In this document: piece after piece, positions 56,395 to 64,000 of the stretch | Layout of the letters: every line of letters starts with the position of its first letter | How positions within the stretch are numbered: the stretch's first letter is position 1 | Source: Micromonospora trifolii | Lineage (GTDB): Bacteria; Actinomycetota; Actinomycetes; Mycobacteriales; Micromonosporaceae | DNA: 64,000 nucleotides | Assembly (NCBI RefSeq): GCF_022229005.1 | Contig: NZ_JAKKFD010000029.1 | Coordinates: 1-64,000, forward strand | Reading direction: 5' to 3' | Position numbers and translations under genes: made by a program | The notes under the pieces: generated by a model | Databases searched by the model: none | The model's input: only the letters and a program-made list of their open reading frames with translations | Told to the model about the DNA's origin: nothing

Positions 56395-57317
56395 CGCCAC
56401 TCCGTCTGGGATACCTCTACGGCCTCGGCGCGTACCTGCTCTGGGGTTTCTTTCCGCTCTACCTGAAGCTGCTGCGGCCCGCCGGCCCGCTGGAGATCCT
56501 GGCCCACCGGATCGTCTGGTCGGTGGTCTTCGTGGCCCTGCTGCTGGGGGCGCTGCGCAACGTCGGCTTCCTGCGGGCGCTGCTGCGCCGCCCGTGGGCG
56601 GTGGCGGGGATCGTCGTCGCCGCCGCGCTGATCGCTGTCAACTGGGGCACCTACATCTACGGGGTCAACTCCGACCGGGTGGTGGAGACCGCGCTCGGCT
56701 ACTTCATCAACCCGCTGGTAGTGGTGCTGCTCGGGGTGACGGTGCTGCGGGAGCGGCTACGCCCGGCGCAGTGGGTGGCGCTGGGGATCGGCGCGTCGGC
56801 GGTAGCGGTGCTGACAGTGGACTACGGCCGGCTGCCCTGGCTGGCGTTGACCCTGGCGTTCAGCTTCGCCGGCTACGGCCTGGTCAAGAAGCGGCTCGGG
56901 CTGCCGGCGGCCGAGGGGCTCTTCGTCGAGTCGGCCGTGCTGGCGTTGCCGGCGCTGGGCTACCTGGCCTGGCTGACGGCGAAGGCCGACCTGACCTTCG
57001 GGCACGTCTCGGCCGGGCACACCGCGCTGCTGGTGCTGGCCGGCGCGGCCACGGCGATCCCGCTGCTGTTGTTCGCCGGGGCGGCCAACCGCCTGCCCCT
57101 GAGCAGCCTCGGCATGGTCCAGTATCTGGCGCCGATCCTTCAGCTCGGTTGCGGGGTGCTGATCTTCCACGAGCCGATGCCGCCGGCCCGGCTGGCCGGC
57201 TTCGCGTTGGTCTGGCTGGCCCTGATCGTCTTCACCATCGACGCCGTCCGAACCTCCCGCCGCACCCGCCAGTCCCGCCAACCGACCCCCGTCCCCACCC
57301 CCGTTCCCACCCCTTGA
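56391..57317 (+). CDS. rarD: EamA/RarD family transporter
   Basis: A 308-residue membrane protein with about ten helices. LGYLYGLGAYLLWGFFPLYLKLL, EILAHRIVWSVVF, INWGTYIYGVN-like VNWGTYIYGVNSDRVVETALGYFINPLVVVLLGVTVLRERL and LSSLGMVQYLAPILQLGCGVLIFHEPM are the standard RarD signatures. The substrate is not established; drug or metabolite export is assumed in the family. The tail (PTPVPTPVPTP) is repetitive and runs up to a hairpin terminator. Confidence 0.9.
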   Translation: MTPLRLGYLYGLGAYLLWGFFPLYLKLLRPAGPLEILAHRIVWSVVFVALLLGALRNVGFLRALLRRPWAVAGIVVAAALIAVNWGTYIYGVNSDRVVETALGYFINPLVVVLLGVTVLRERLRPAQWVALGIGASAVAVLTVDYGRLPWLALTLAFSFAGYGLVKKRLGLPAAEGLFVESAVLALPALGYLAWLTAKADLTFGHVSAGHTALLVLAGAATAIPLLLFAGAANRLPLSSLGMVQYLAPILQLGCGVLIFHEPMPPARLAGFALVWLALIVFTIDAVRTSRRTRQSRQPTPVPTPVPTP

Positions 57318-57319
57318 CC

Positions 57320-57394
57320 CCGCGATCTTGCGGTTTCGGTCGTCGATATGCCCTCGATGTCCCCTATGGGAGGGCAGAAAGTGCAAGATCGCGG
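57320..57394. terminator. Long hairpin between rarD and the anti-sigma gene
   Basis: Perfect outer arms CCGCGATCTTGC (57320-57331) and 57383-57394, with an inner GCCCT/AGGGC pair, lie between convergent genes. Length is 75 bases, like the elements at 18211 and 37705, but the arms differ. Confidence 0.7.
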
Positions 57395-57406
57395 AGGACG
57401 AAGGGG

Positions 57407-58111
57407 TTAGGGGACGGCGTAGGTCAGGAGGGGTGTTCCGTCGGCTTTTTGTAGCTCCACGCTGACCAGCTCGGCGTCGGTGAACCTCGTCGCGCCGGTG
57501 AAGCTGAGGTCGTCGCCGGGAGCCGCCAACCAGGAGCCGATCTGCTCGGTGGCGCCATTCGGACCACGCGCCACCAACCGGAACGGGTACGCCTTGCCGT
57601 AGCTCGTCCGCGCGTCGTACCCGCACCGCATTGTCACCTCGGTGCCCCACTTGGTGCCGGTGAGCCCGAGGTCGGCGTGCACCGGCCCGGCGGCCACCGG
57701 TCGCATGGCCACCATCGACACCTGCGGGGCCGGCTTGCCCTGCGGCACGGACGGGTCGACCGGTCGAGGCAGCGCCACTGCGGTGCCCACACCGACCACC
57801 AGCGCCAGCCCGGCCGCGGCCAGTGTGGTCAGTGCGTACCGTCGCCGGTCCGCGGCGCGTTCCCGACGACGGCGCTGGCGGGCCTCGTCGAGCAGCGCGG
57901 GCACCCGGGGCGGGGCCGGCGGCGGCAGGATCTGCTCCAACCCCGCCGGGTCGAGGCGCCCGAGCAACCCGGGCAGGACGGCGATCTCGGCGACCGCCTC
58001 CCGACACGAGGCGCAGCCGCCGAGGTGCCGCTCGTAGGCCGCCCGTTCGGCGGGGGCCAGGGCGCCCAGCACGTACGCGCCGTCGTCGTACGCGAACTCG
58101 CACCGGGTCAT
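57407..58111 (-). CDS. Zinc-finger anti-sigma factor
   Basis: A 234-residue protein from ATG 58111, overlapping the sigma stop (ATGA). The cytoplasmic zf-HC2 domain reads YDDGAYVLGALAPAERAAYERHLGGCASCREAVAE, with the H-x3-C-x2-C zinc site. One helix, YALTTLAAAGLALVVGVGTAVALP, and an outside domain (HADLGLTGTKWGTEVTMRCGYD) follow. It holds the partner ECF sigma at the membrane until a signal arrives. The nature of the signal is unknown. Confidence 0.92.
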   Translation of the reverse strand: MTRCEFAYDDGAYVLGALAPAERAAYERHLGGCASCREAVAEIAVLPGLLGRLDPAGLEQILPPPAPPRVPALLDEARQRRRRERAADRRRYALTTLAAAGLALVVGVGTAVALPRPVDPSVPQGKPAPQVSMVAMRPVAAGPVHADLGLTGTKWGTEVTMRCGYDARTSYGKAYPFRLVARGPNGATEQIGSWLAAPGDDLSFTGATRFTDAELVSVELQKADGTPLLTYAVP

Positions 58112-58686
58112 CCCGTCACCCCCATCTCGGCCAGGACCAACCGTAGAGACCGCAGCGCGTAGTGGGTGCGGGATTTCACGGTCCCTGGCGGTACGCCTAG
58201 GCGGGACGCCGCCTCGGCCACCGACCGCCCCTGGTAGAAGCACTCGACCAGCACTTCCCGGTGGGTCGGGCTGAGCCTGTTCAGCGCCTCGGCGACGGTC
58301 CACGCCTCCACCGCCCGTTCGGCCTCGTCGATCACCTCGGGCGGTTCGGGCAGATCGTCGGTGAACACCTCGCCGACCCGGGTGGATCGCCGCCGCCAGG
58401 CGTCGATGGCCAGGTTGCGGGCGGTGGTGAACAGCCAGGACCGCACCGATCCCCGCCTCGGGTCGAGTGACTCCGGATGTCGCCAGGCCCGCAGCAGCGT
58501 CTCCTGCACCAGGTCCTCGGCCCGCTGCCGGTCCCCGTTGACCAGCCGCAGGGCATGGGCGTACAGCGCCTCCGCGTGCTCGTCGTGCAGCGCGCGCAGC
58601 AGTTGGGCGTCGTGGTCGCTGATGGCGGTCTCCTCGCTTCCGGCGCGCGTCCGGCGGTGCGTTCGCTCGGGAATACGTGCTGTCAC
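58108..58686 (-). CDS. ECF sigma factor paired with a zinc anti-sigma factor
   Basis: A 192-residue protein, GTG 58686. Region 2 is LLRALHDEHAEALYAHALRLVNGDRQRAEDLVQETLLRAWRHPESLDPRRGSVRSWLFTTARNLAIDAWRRR; region 4 is AEALNRLSPTHREVLVECFYQGRSVAEAASRLGVPPGTVKSRTHYALRSLR. It resembles the SigK/SigL-type ECF factors controlled by zinc anti-sigma proteins. It is divergent from phoX with 164 bases between, so phoX could also be a target, although its promoter shows a PHO box instead. Confidence 0.92.
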   Translation of the reverse strand: MTARIPERTHRRTRAGSEETAISDHDAQLLRALHDEHAEALYAHALRLVNGDRQRAEDLVQETLLRAWRHPESLDPRRGSVRSWLFTTARNLAIDAWRRRSTRVGEVFTDDLPEPPEVIDEAERAVEAWTVAEALNRLSPTHREVLVECFYQGRSVAEAASRLGVPPGTVKSRTHYALRSLRLVLAEMGVTG

Positions 58687-58744
58687 GCCGATCGGTTCAG
58701 CCCGAGGTCAGACCGGTCGCGTGGTGGTTGCCGCCGACGAAGGT

Positions 58745-58766
58745 GTTCATGCCCGGTTCACATCGC
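58745..58766 (+). promoter_or_regulatory. PHO box (PhoP site) upstream of phoX
   Basis: Two 11-base direct repeats, GTTCATGCCCG and GTTCACATCGC, match the actinomycete PHO-box unit. Two weaker 11-base units follow to 58788. A -10 TAGCGT lies at 58794-58799, so the array covers the -35 region as expected for activation. Confidence 0.65.
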
Positions 58767-58793
58767 GGCTGACGTGCGCTCACCACGTCCTCC

Positions 58794-58799
58794 TAGCGT
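58794..58799 (+). promoter_or_regulatory. Probable -10 of phoX
   Basis: TAGCGT directly downstream of the PHO-box array; transcription would begin about 45 bases before ATG 58851. Confidence 0.5.
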
Positions 58800-58850
58800 C
58801 CGGCTGGTACGCCGCCTGTCGCGTCACCGACTTCTCTGGAGGCTTCCCCC

Positions 58851-60980
58851 ATGAGCGACCGTCCCCGGCTGCTCCCCCTGTTGAACGGCACCCGCCATGG
58901 CACCCGTGATGCCATGACCTGTCTGTACCGGTGCGGAAACGCGTGTGACCACCCGGTCCCGAACACCTCCGACAACGCGTACTTCGGTGACGTGGTGAAC
59001 GCCGAGGTGTCGCGGCGTGGCGTGGTCCGGGCCGGCGCGGTCGGCGCGCTGGTGCTCGGTTTCGGCGGCGCGGCAGCCGGAGCGCTCGCCGGGGCGGCCC
59101 CGGCCATGGCGGCCCCGACCGCCGCCCCGGACGTGCCGGAGAACTTCGGGTTCGGTCGTCCGGGCACCGGGGTCGGCAGCGGCGCGCTGACCTTCAAGCC
59201 GATCCCACCGAACAAGCTGGACACCCTTGTCGTGCCGAACGGCTACGACCACGCCGTGGTGATCAAGTGGGGTGACCCGGTGCTGCCGGGCGCGCCGGAT
59301 TTCAACCTTCACCACCAGACCGCCGCAGCGCAGTCCAAGCAGTTCGGTTACAACAACGACTTCGTGGGCGTGCTGCCCCTGGACAAGCAGGGCAAGCGAG
59401 CGCTGCTCGTGGTCAACCACGAGTACACGAACGAGGACCTGATGTTCCCGGGCTTTCCCGGCCTGGACGGGCTCTCCGTGGAGCAGCTGCGCACCGCCAT
59501 GGCCGCACACGGTATGTCAGTGGTGGAGCTTGAGCGGGTAGCGGGCACCGGGCAGTGGCAGCCGGTCGGCAAGGGCCCGCGGCCGTACAACCGGCGGGTC
59601 ACCGCCCTGAGCACCAAGTTCGACCTGACCGGCCCGGCCGCAGGCTCGGCCTGGCTGAAGACCGCCGCCGACCCCAGGGGCCGCACCGTCGTCGGCACGC
59701 TGAACAACTGCGCCGGTGGCGTGACCCCGTGGGGCACAGTGCTCTCCGGCGAGGAGAACTTCAACCAGTACTTCGTGGGCGCCGACGCCGCCCCGGCCGA
59801 GCTGAAGCCGAAGCTGGACCGCTACGGCATCAGCACCGCCAGCCGTTACCCCAGCGGCAGCCGCAAGTGGGAGCGCGCGGACGAGCGCTTCGACCTGGCG
59901 AAGCACCCCAACGAGGCACACCGGTTCGGCTGGGTCGTCGAGATCGACCCGTTCGACCCGGAGAGCCGCCCGCGCAAGCACACAGCGATGGGCCGGTTCA
60001 AGCACGAGGGCGCCAACGTGATCGTCGCGAAGGACGGCCACGTGGTCGCGTACATGGGCGACGACGAGCGGTTCGACTACCTCTACAAGTTCGTCTCGGA
60101 CAAGAAGTTCATGAAGGGCAACTCCTGGGCTGCCCGCAAGCACAACCTGACGCTGCTGGAAACCGGCACGCTCTACGTGGCGAAGCTCGACCAGACCAGC
60201 GCCGCCGAGATCGACGGCTCGGGCAAGCTCCCCACCGACGGCGCGTTCAACGGTCGGGGTCGCTGGATCAAGCTGGTCAGCGGCAACCGGTCGTTCGTCG
60301 ACGGGATGACCGCCGCGGACGTGCTCACCTTCACCCGGCTCGCCGGTGACAAGGTCGGCGCGACCAAGATGGACCGCCCCGAGGACGTCGAGCCGAGCCT
60401 GCTCACCGGCAAGGTGTACGTGGCGCTGACCAACAACACCAACCGGGGCGTCGGCAGCAACCCGAAGGCGGACGAGGCCAACCCGCGCAACGCCAACAAG
60501 CACGGGCAGATCCTGGAGCTGGTCGAGGACCGCAACGACAACACCTCGGAGACCTTCGCCTGGTCGCTGCCGATCGTCTGCGGCGACCCAACCGACCCGT
60601 CGACCTTCTTCGCCGGGTACGACAAGACCAAGGTCTCCCCGATCTCCTGCCCGGACAACGTCGCCTTCGACGCCACCGGCAACCTCTGGATCTCCACCGA
60701 CGGCAACGCGCTGGGCAGCAACGACGGCCTGTTCGCCACCGCCGTGGAGGGCCCGGAGCGGGGTCACCTCAAGCAGTTCCTGACAGTGCCGCTCGGAGCG
60801 GAGACCTGCGGCCCGTTCATCACCGGCGACAACCGCTCGGTCTTCGTCGCCGTGCAGCACCCGGGTGAGATCACCGGGGCCTCGGTGGAGAACCCGGCCT
60901 CGAACTGGCCGGACGGTGACTACGCCAAGCCGGGCGTGGTGGTCACCTGGCGCCTCGACGGCGGCCCGGTGGGCAGCTGA
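58851..60980 (+). CDS. phoX: PhoX-type alkaline phosphatase (Tat-exported)
   Basis: A 709-residue protein with ATG 58851 after GGAGG. After a family-typical N-terminus of 50 residues comes SRRGVVRAGAVGALVLGFG, a twin-arginine signal (Arg55-Arg56). The DUF839 domain has LLVVNHEYTNEDLMFPG, LNNCAGGVTPWGTVLSGEENFNQYF (active-site Cys and metal-binding acids) and RPEDVEPS. PhoX enzymes use calcium and iron to release phosphate from organic esters outside the cell during phosphate shortage. The PHO box agrees with control by PhoP. A strong hairpin ends the gene. Confidence 0.93.
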   Translation: MSDRPRLLPLLNGTRHGTRDAMTCLYRCGNACDHPVPNTSDNAYFGDVVNAEVSRRGVVRAGAVGALVLGFGGAAAGALAGAAPAMAAPTAAPDVPENFGFGRPGTGVGSGALTFKPIPPNKLDTLVVPNGYDHAVVIKWGDPVLPGAPDFNLHHQTAAAQSKQFGYNNDFVGVLPLDKQGKRALLVVNHEYTNEDLMFPGFPGLDGLSVEQLRTAMAAHGMSVVELERVAGTGQWQPVGKGPRPYNRRVTALSTKFDLTGPAAGSAWLKTAADPRGRTVVGTLNNCAGGVTPWGTVLSGEENFNQYFVGADAAPAELKPKLDRYGISTASRYPSGSRKWERADERFDLAKHPNEAHRFGWVVEIDPFDPESRPRKHTAMGRFKHEGANVIVAKDGHVVAYMGDDERFDYLYKFVSDKKFMKGNSWAARKHNLTLLETGTLYVAKLDQTSAAEIDGSGKLPTDGAFNGRGRWIKLVSGNRSFVDGMTAADVLTFTRLAGDKVGATKMDRPEDVEPSLLTGKVYVALTNNTNRGVGSNPKADEANPRNANKHGQILELVEDRNDNTSETFAWSLPIVCGDPTDPSTFFAGYDKTKVSPISCPDNVAFDATGNLWISTDGNALGSNDGLFATAVEGPERGHLKQFLTVPLGAETCGPFITGDNRSVFVAVQHPGEITGASVENPASNWPDGDYAKPGVVVTWRLDGGPVGS

Positions 60981-61040
60981 CGTCGTACCCACGGCCGAGC
61001 GGCCGCTGACGTTGCTCCGGCGGTCCGGCGCTGGACCGCC

Positions 61041-61079
61041 CCGAGAGGCCCTCTCCCAGCCCGGGAGAGGGCCTCTCGG
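61041..61079. terminator. Bidirectional terminator phoX / IclR
   Basis: Perfect 17-base arms CCGAGAGGCCCTCTCCC / GGGAGAGGGCCTCTCGG with a 5-base loop lie between convergent genes. Confidence 0.85.
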
Positions 61080-61082
61080 CGG

Positions 61083-61871
61083 TCAGTTGTCGGAGGCGAT
61101 GCCGTCGGCCACGCTGCGGGCCACTGTGAGCAGCTTGGCGCGTACCACCCGGGCGGAGGTCATCATCTCGCTGGCCGGCAACGCGCAGGCCAACACGACG
61201 CGGCGCTCCATGTCCTTGTCCGGCGCGACGAGCACCGCGGCGCACGCCACGCCCTGCCGGAACTGCCCCATCTCCAGTTGCATGCCGCGCCGGTCGCCTG
61301 CGGCGAGGTCGGCCTCGAAGGTCTCGGTGGTGGTCAGCGTGGCGGTGGTGAACGGGCGCATGCCGTACTCGCGCAGATAGCGGTAGCGCTGGTCGGTCGT
61401 GAGGGTGGCGAGCAGCGACTTGCCGAGAGCTGTCGCGTGCGCCCCCTCGTCGAAGCCGGGGACCAGATCCTCCAGGTAGGGCGAGCGGTGCCCCTCGGCG
61501 ACCGCCGTGAGGGCCACCTGACCGCCGACGAACCGGCCGAGGTAGTGGCTGTAGCCGGTGTCCAGGGCGGCCCGCCGCAGCGTCTCACCGACCGCCGGCG
61601 GGCCCCGGAACGCCGTCACCAGCTCCCGGTACCGGTCGGCCACCTCCAACCCCACGATGTACGTGCCGTCCTCGCGACGGATCACGTAGCCCTCGTAGGC
61701 GAGGGTGCGAACCAGGTGGTACGTGGTGGCCACTGTCAGCTCGCAGCGCCGGGCGATCTGCTTGACGGTCAGGCCCTTCGGGGCGCGACCGACCGACTCC
61801 AGCACCCGTAGCGCTCGGGACACGCTGCGAATCAGGTCCGAAGGTTCTGCCAAGGGGTCGCGCACAACCAC
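61083..61871 (-). CDS. IclR family transcriptional regulator
   Basis: A 262-residue protein. The N-terminal winged HTH is SVSRALRVLESVGRAPKGLTVKQIARRCELTVATTYHLVRTLAYEGYVIRREDGTYIVG. The C-terminal IclR effector domain contains YLEDLVPGFDEGAHATALGKSLLATL and a late RRGMQLEMGQFRQGVACAAVLV. Such proteins control catabolic or antibiotic genes in response to small acids. The start is GTG 61871 or GTG 61865. The target may be the divergent MFS gene. Confidence 0.9.
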   Translation of the reverse strand: MVVRDPLAEPSDLIRSVSRALRVLESVGRAPKGLTVKQIARRCELTVATTYHLVRTLAYEGYVIRREDGTYIVGLEVADRYRELVTAFRGPPAVGETLRRAALDTGYSHYLGRFVGGQVALTAVAEGHRSPYLEDLVPGFDEGAHATALGKSLLATLTTDQRYRYLREYGMRPFTTATLTTTETFEADLAAGDRRGMQLEMGQFRQGVACAAVLVAPDKDMERRVVLACALPASEMMTSARVVRAKLLTVARSVADGIASDN

Positions 61872-62004
61872 CTCCGCCGCCGGGGACTTACACCATATGA
61901 AAAACAGGCCCGGTGCGAAATGCCTGTTCGGGTCGAGGATGCCAGATCGTCATCCACAGCTTGTGCCCCGCCAGTCACCAGGAGTGCTGTGAGCGGGGCT
62001 CGCG

Positions 62005-62010
62005 TAGGTT
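62005..62010 (+). promoter_or_regulatory. Possible leaderless -10 of the MFS gene
   Basis: TAGGTT lies 9 bases before ATG 62020. Confidence 0.4.
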
Positions 62011-62019
62011 TGCCGAACG

Positions 62020-63246
62020 ATGACCGACACCTCCAATACCCCCGATCCGGCCGCTGCCCAACGCCACCCGGTCCGGGCCAGCGCCGGCGCAGTCGTCACC
62101 ACAGTGGCCTGCGTGCTCCCCGTCTTCCTGCTCGGCGGGCTCGCCGTGCAGATGGGCACCGACCTCGGCTTCTCGCCGGCCGGGCTGGGCCTGGCCGTCT
62201 CCGTCTACTTCGGGGTCAGCGCGCTGGCCTCGGTGCCCTCCGGGCGGTTGGTCGAGCGGTACGGGCCGGCAGTGGTGGCCCGCTGCGGCATCCTGCTGGC
62301 CGCCGGGTCGATGCTGGCAGTGGCCGCCTTCGCCCGGTCGTACCCGGTGCTGGTCGGCCTGCTGGCACTCAGCGCCGCCGCTAACGCGCTCGGCCAGTTG
62401 GCCAGCAACACCGCGCTGGCCCAGCACGTGCCGGCCCGGCGGCAGGGGCTGTCGTTCGGTGTCAAGCAGGCCGCCATCCCGGTCTCCACACTGCTCGCCG
62501 GGGTGGCGGTGCCCACCATCGCGCTCACCGCCGGCTGGCGCTGGGCGTTCGTGGCCGCTGCCGTGGCCGCGCTGACGACGCTGGCCGCCGTTCCCCGGCA
62601 GTTGCCCGGCCTGGCCCGGCGGGCCGGGGCCGCGCGCGCCGGTCGGGCGACGGCGGCGCTGGTGGTGATCGGCGCGGCGGCGACGTTGGCCTCGGGCGCG
62701 GCCAACTCGCTGGGCACCTTCCTGGTGGACTCCGCCGCCGCCCGGGGTCTGTCGCCGGGCCTCGCCGGCCTCACCCTGACCCTGGGCAGCGCGGTCTGCG
62801 TGGTGTCCCGGGTGGGCGCCGGCTGGCTGGCCGATCGCCGCGAGACCGGTCACGTCGCCCTCATCGCCGCGATGCTGCTCGTCGGCGCGGCCGGGTTGGG
62901 CCTGCTCGCGTTGACCGGGTCGGTGCCGTTGGTGGTCGGCGTGGTGCTCGGCTTCGGCCTGGGCTGGGCCTGGCCCGGCCTGATGAACTTCGCTGTGGTC
63001 CGGCTCCACCCACAGTCACCGGCCGCCGCCACCTCGATCACCCAGACCGGGGTGTACGCGGGTGGCTGTCTCGGCCCGCTGAGCCTGGGCCCGTTCGCCG
63101 CCCACCTCGGCTACCCGGCCATGTGGAGCATCGCGGCCGTGGCGATGCTGCTCGCCGCCGCCCTCATGCTCGTCGGTAGCCGGCTGTTGACCCGCGCCGC
63201 CGCAGCGGCCCGGGGCGTGGATCAGCTGGTGCGGTCGGCGATGTAG
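62020..63246 (+). CDS. MFS transporter
   Basis: A 408-residue protein with 12 hydrophobic helices in two halves. GRLVERYGPAVVARCG (loop 2-3) and ADRRETGHVALIAAMLL (loop 8-9) are the two copies of the MFS D/G-R-x-G-R-type motif. GWAWPGLMNFAVVRLHPQSPAAATSITQTGVYAGG resembles CynX/YfcJ-like carriers. The substrate is unknown. Its 3' end overlaps the end of the polyprenyl synthase gene on the other strand by 25 bases. IclR is divergent and may control it. Confidence 0.88.
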   Translation: MTDTSNTPDPAAAQRHPVRASAGAVVTTVACVLPVFLLGGLAVQMGTDLGFSPAGLGLAVSVYFGVSALASVPSGRLVERYGPAVVARCGILLAAGSMLAVAAFARSYPVLVGLLALSAAANALGQLASNTALAQHVPARRQGLSFGVKQAAIPVSTLLAGVAVPTIALTAGWRWAFVAAAVAALTTLAAVPRQLPGLARRAGAARAGRATAALVVIGAAATLASGAANSLGTFLVDSAAARGLSPGLAGLTLTLGSAVCVVSRVGAGWLADRRETGHVALIAAMLLVGAAGLGLLALTGSVPLVVGVVLGFGLGWAWPGLMNFAVVRLHPQSPAAATSITQTGVYAGGCLGPLSLGPFAAHLGYPAMWSIAAVAMLLAAALMLVGSRLLTRAAAAARGVDQLVRSAM

Positions 63247-64000
63247 TCGCAGAGCGACTCGAGCGCGCTGCGGGACGGGCCGTGCGGCAGCGGGGCGAGC
63301 TGCGCGCGGGCCTCCTCGGCGTAGCTGCGCACGGTCTCCCGGGCCCGCTTGAGCGCCGGGCTCTCCCGGAGCAGCCCCAACGCCTCGGCGTGCAGCGCGT
63401 CGTCTGTCAACGGGCCGGTCGCCAGGATCTCCCGCAGCCGCACCGACGACGCGTCGGAGTCGTCCGCCTCGCGGGCGTAGAGCACCGGCAGTGTGGGGAC
63501 ACCCTCACGCAGGTCAGTGCCGGGGGTCTTGCCCGACTGCACCGACTCGGAGGCGATGTCCAGCAGGTCGTCGGAGAGCTGGAAGGCGACACCGATCGTC
63601 TCGCCGTATCCGGCGAGGGCCTCCACGTGCTCCGGGGCGGCACCACCGAACATCCCGCCGAAGCGGGCGGACGTGGCGATCAGCGAGCCGGTCTTCTCGG
63701 CGATCACGTTCAGGTAGTGGGCCACCGGGTCGTCGTCGGCGCGCGGCCCCACGGTCTCCGCGATCTGGCCGTGCACCAGCCGGGCGAAGGTGCGCGCCTG
63801 CAACCGGACCGCCTCGGGGCCCAGGTCGGCGGCGATGTCCGCCGCGCGGGCGAAGAGGTAGTCACCGACCAGGATGGCGACCGAGTTGGTCCACCGGGAG
63901 TTCGCGCTCGGCGCGCCCCGACGGACGGCAGCCTCGTCCATCACGTCGTCGTGGTAGAGGGTGGCGAGGTGAGTGAGCTCCATCACCACGGCGGCCGGGA
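63222..64000 (-). CDS. Polyprenyl diphosphate synthase (5' truncated by window end)
   Basis: About 259 residues are visible; the start lies past base 64000. The first aspartate-rich motif is LYHDDVMDEAAVRRG (DDxxD), followed by GDYLFARAADIAADLG, AEKTGSLIATSARFGG and the second motif FQLSDDLLDIASE, with GKTPGTDLREGVPTLPVLYA. This is a trans-isoprenyl chain-elongating enzyme, most likely for the menaquinone side chain in actinobacteria. Product length cannot be read here because the residues before the first DDxxD that set it are mostly outside the window. Confidence 0.9.
   Translation of the reverse strand, partial: PAAVVMELTHLATLYHDDVMDEAAVRRGAPSANSRWTNSVAILVGDYLFARAADIAADLGPEAVRLQARTFARLVHGQIAETVGPRADDDPVAHYLNVIAEKTGSLIATSARFGGMFGGAAPEHVEALAGYGETIGVAFQLSDDLLDIASESVQSGKTPGTDLREGVPTLPVLYAREADDSDASSVRLREILATGPLTDDALHAEALGLLRESPALKRARETVRSYAEEARAQLAPLPHGPSRSALESLCDYIADRTS

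Overview
The window is about 72% G+C, densely coded and actinobacterial. Many starts are GTG, several genes look leaderless with a TAnnnT box just upstream, and the genome carries type VII secretion (ESX) genes, a bldG-type anti-anti-sigma pair and a Tad/Flp pilus operon. I infer a Micromonosporaceae chromosome (Micromonospora or a close relative). The gene order topA, hppA, apgA-bldG, DUF1998 helicase, Tad operon, HAD hydrolase, Fic-like protein, acs matches, as I remember it, a conserved actinomycete chromosomal block also found in Streptomyces. No prophage, integrase, insertion sequence or CRISPR array was seen.

Layout. 1-2500: the end of an operon for a collagen-like GXY-repeat protein (5' end outside the window), a TPR lipoprotein and a fused glycosyltransferase-methyltransferase. 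2524-5087: a DUF6228-type protein, tRNA-Thr(CGT) and a membrane metallophosphoesterase. 5185-11351 (minus): RicT/PSP1, a three-gene operon (YbaB-like, EspC-like, WSG-motif protein), holB, and an MFS-thymidylate kinase fusion. 11500-14907: a PLP aldolase/deaminase, a TetR regulator and a divergent FAD lactone oxidase. 15028-23126 (minus): topA, two small conserved proteins, K+-independent proton pyrophosphatase, apgA and bldG. 23222-26740: DUF1998 helicase, a 69-residue protein behind a LacI-type operator, and a LURP-one-like protein. 27094-32507 (minus): a compact Tad operon (ssd/tadZ, tadA, tadB, tadC, pilin, two tadE/G-like genes). 32728-36530 (minus): an ECF sigma module, a beta-lactamase-fold hydrolase, a NUDIX protein and the decayed end of an XRE regulator. 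36860-47795: HAD phosphatase, degenerate Fic-like protein, acs, two secreted M6 metalloproteases in tandem, and an alpha/beta hydrolase that appears to lack its nucleophile. 47800-55320: a partial ESX locus (SseB-domain protein, mycosin, two WXG100 proteins, EccE) without eccB, eccC or eccD. 55383-64000: a PF04020 membrane protein, GNAT, RarD, a second ECF sigma/anti-sigma pair, PhoX behind a PHO box, IclR, MFS, and a polyprenyl diphosphate synthase cut by the window end.

How the parts work together. Housekeeping replication functions (holB, tmk, topA) sit among signalling and surface functions. Partner switching is represented by bldG-apgA, and transmembrane stress signalling by two sigma/anti-sigma pairs. 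Surface and secretion functions are the Tad pilus, ESX parts, M6 proteases, the collagen-like protein and PhoX. Between genes the window is rich in long inverted repeats; several share a GATCATG-type outer arm and lie mainly between convergent genes. A second recurring signal is GTTAGCGT placed exactly six bases before a start codon, which looks like a leaderless promoter class.
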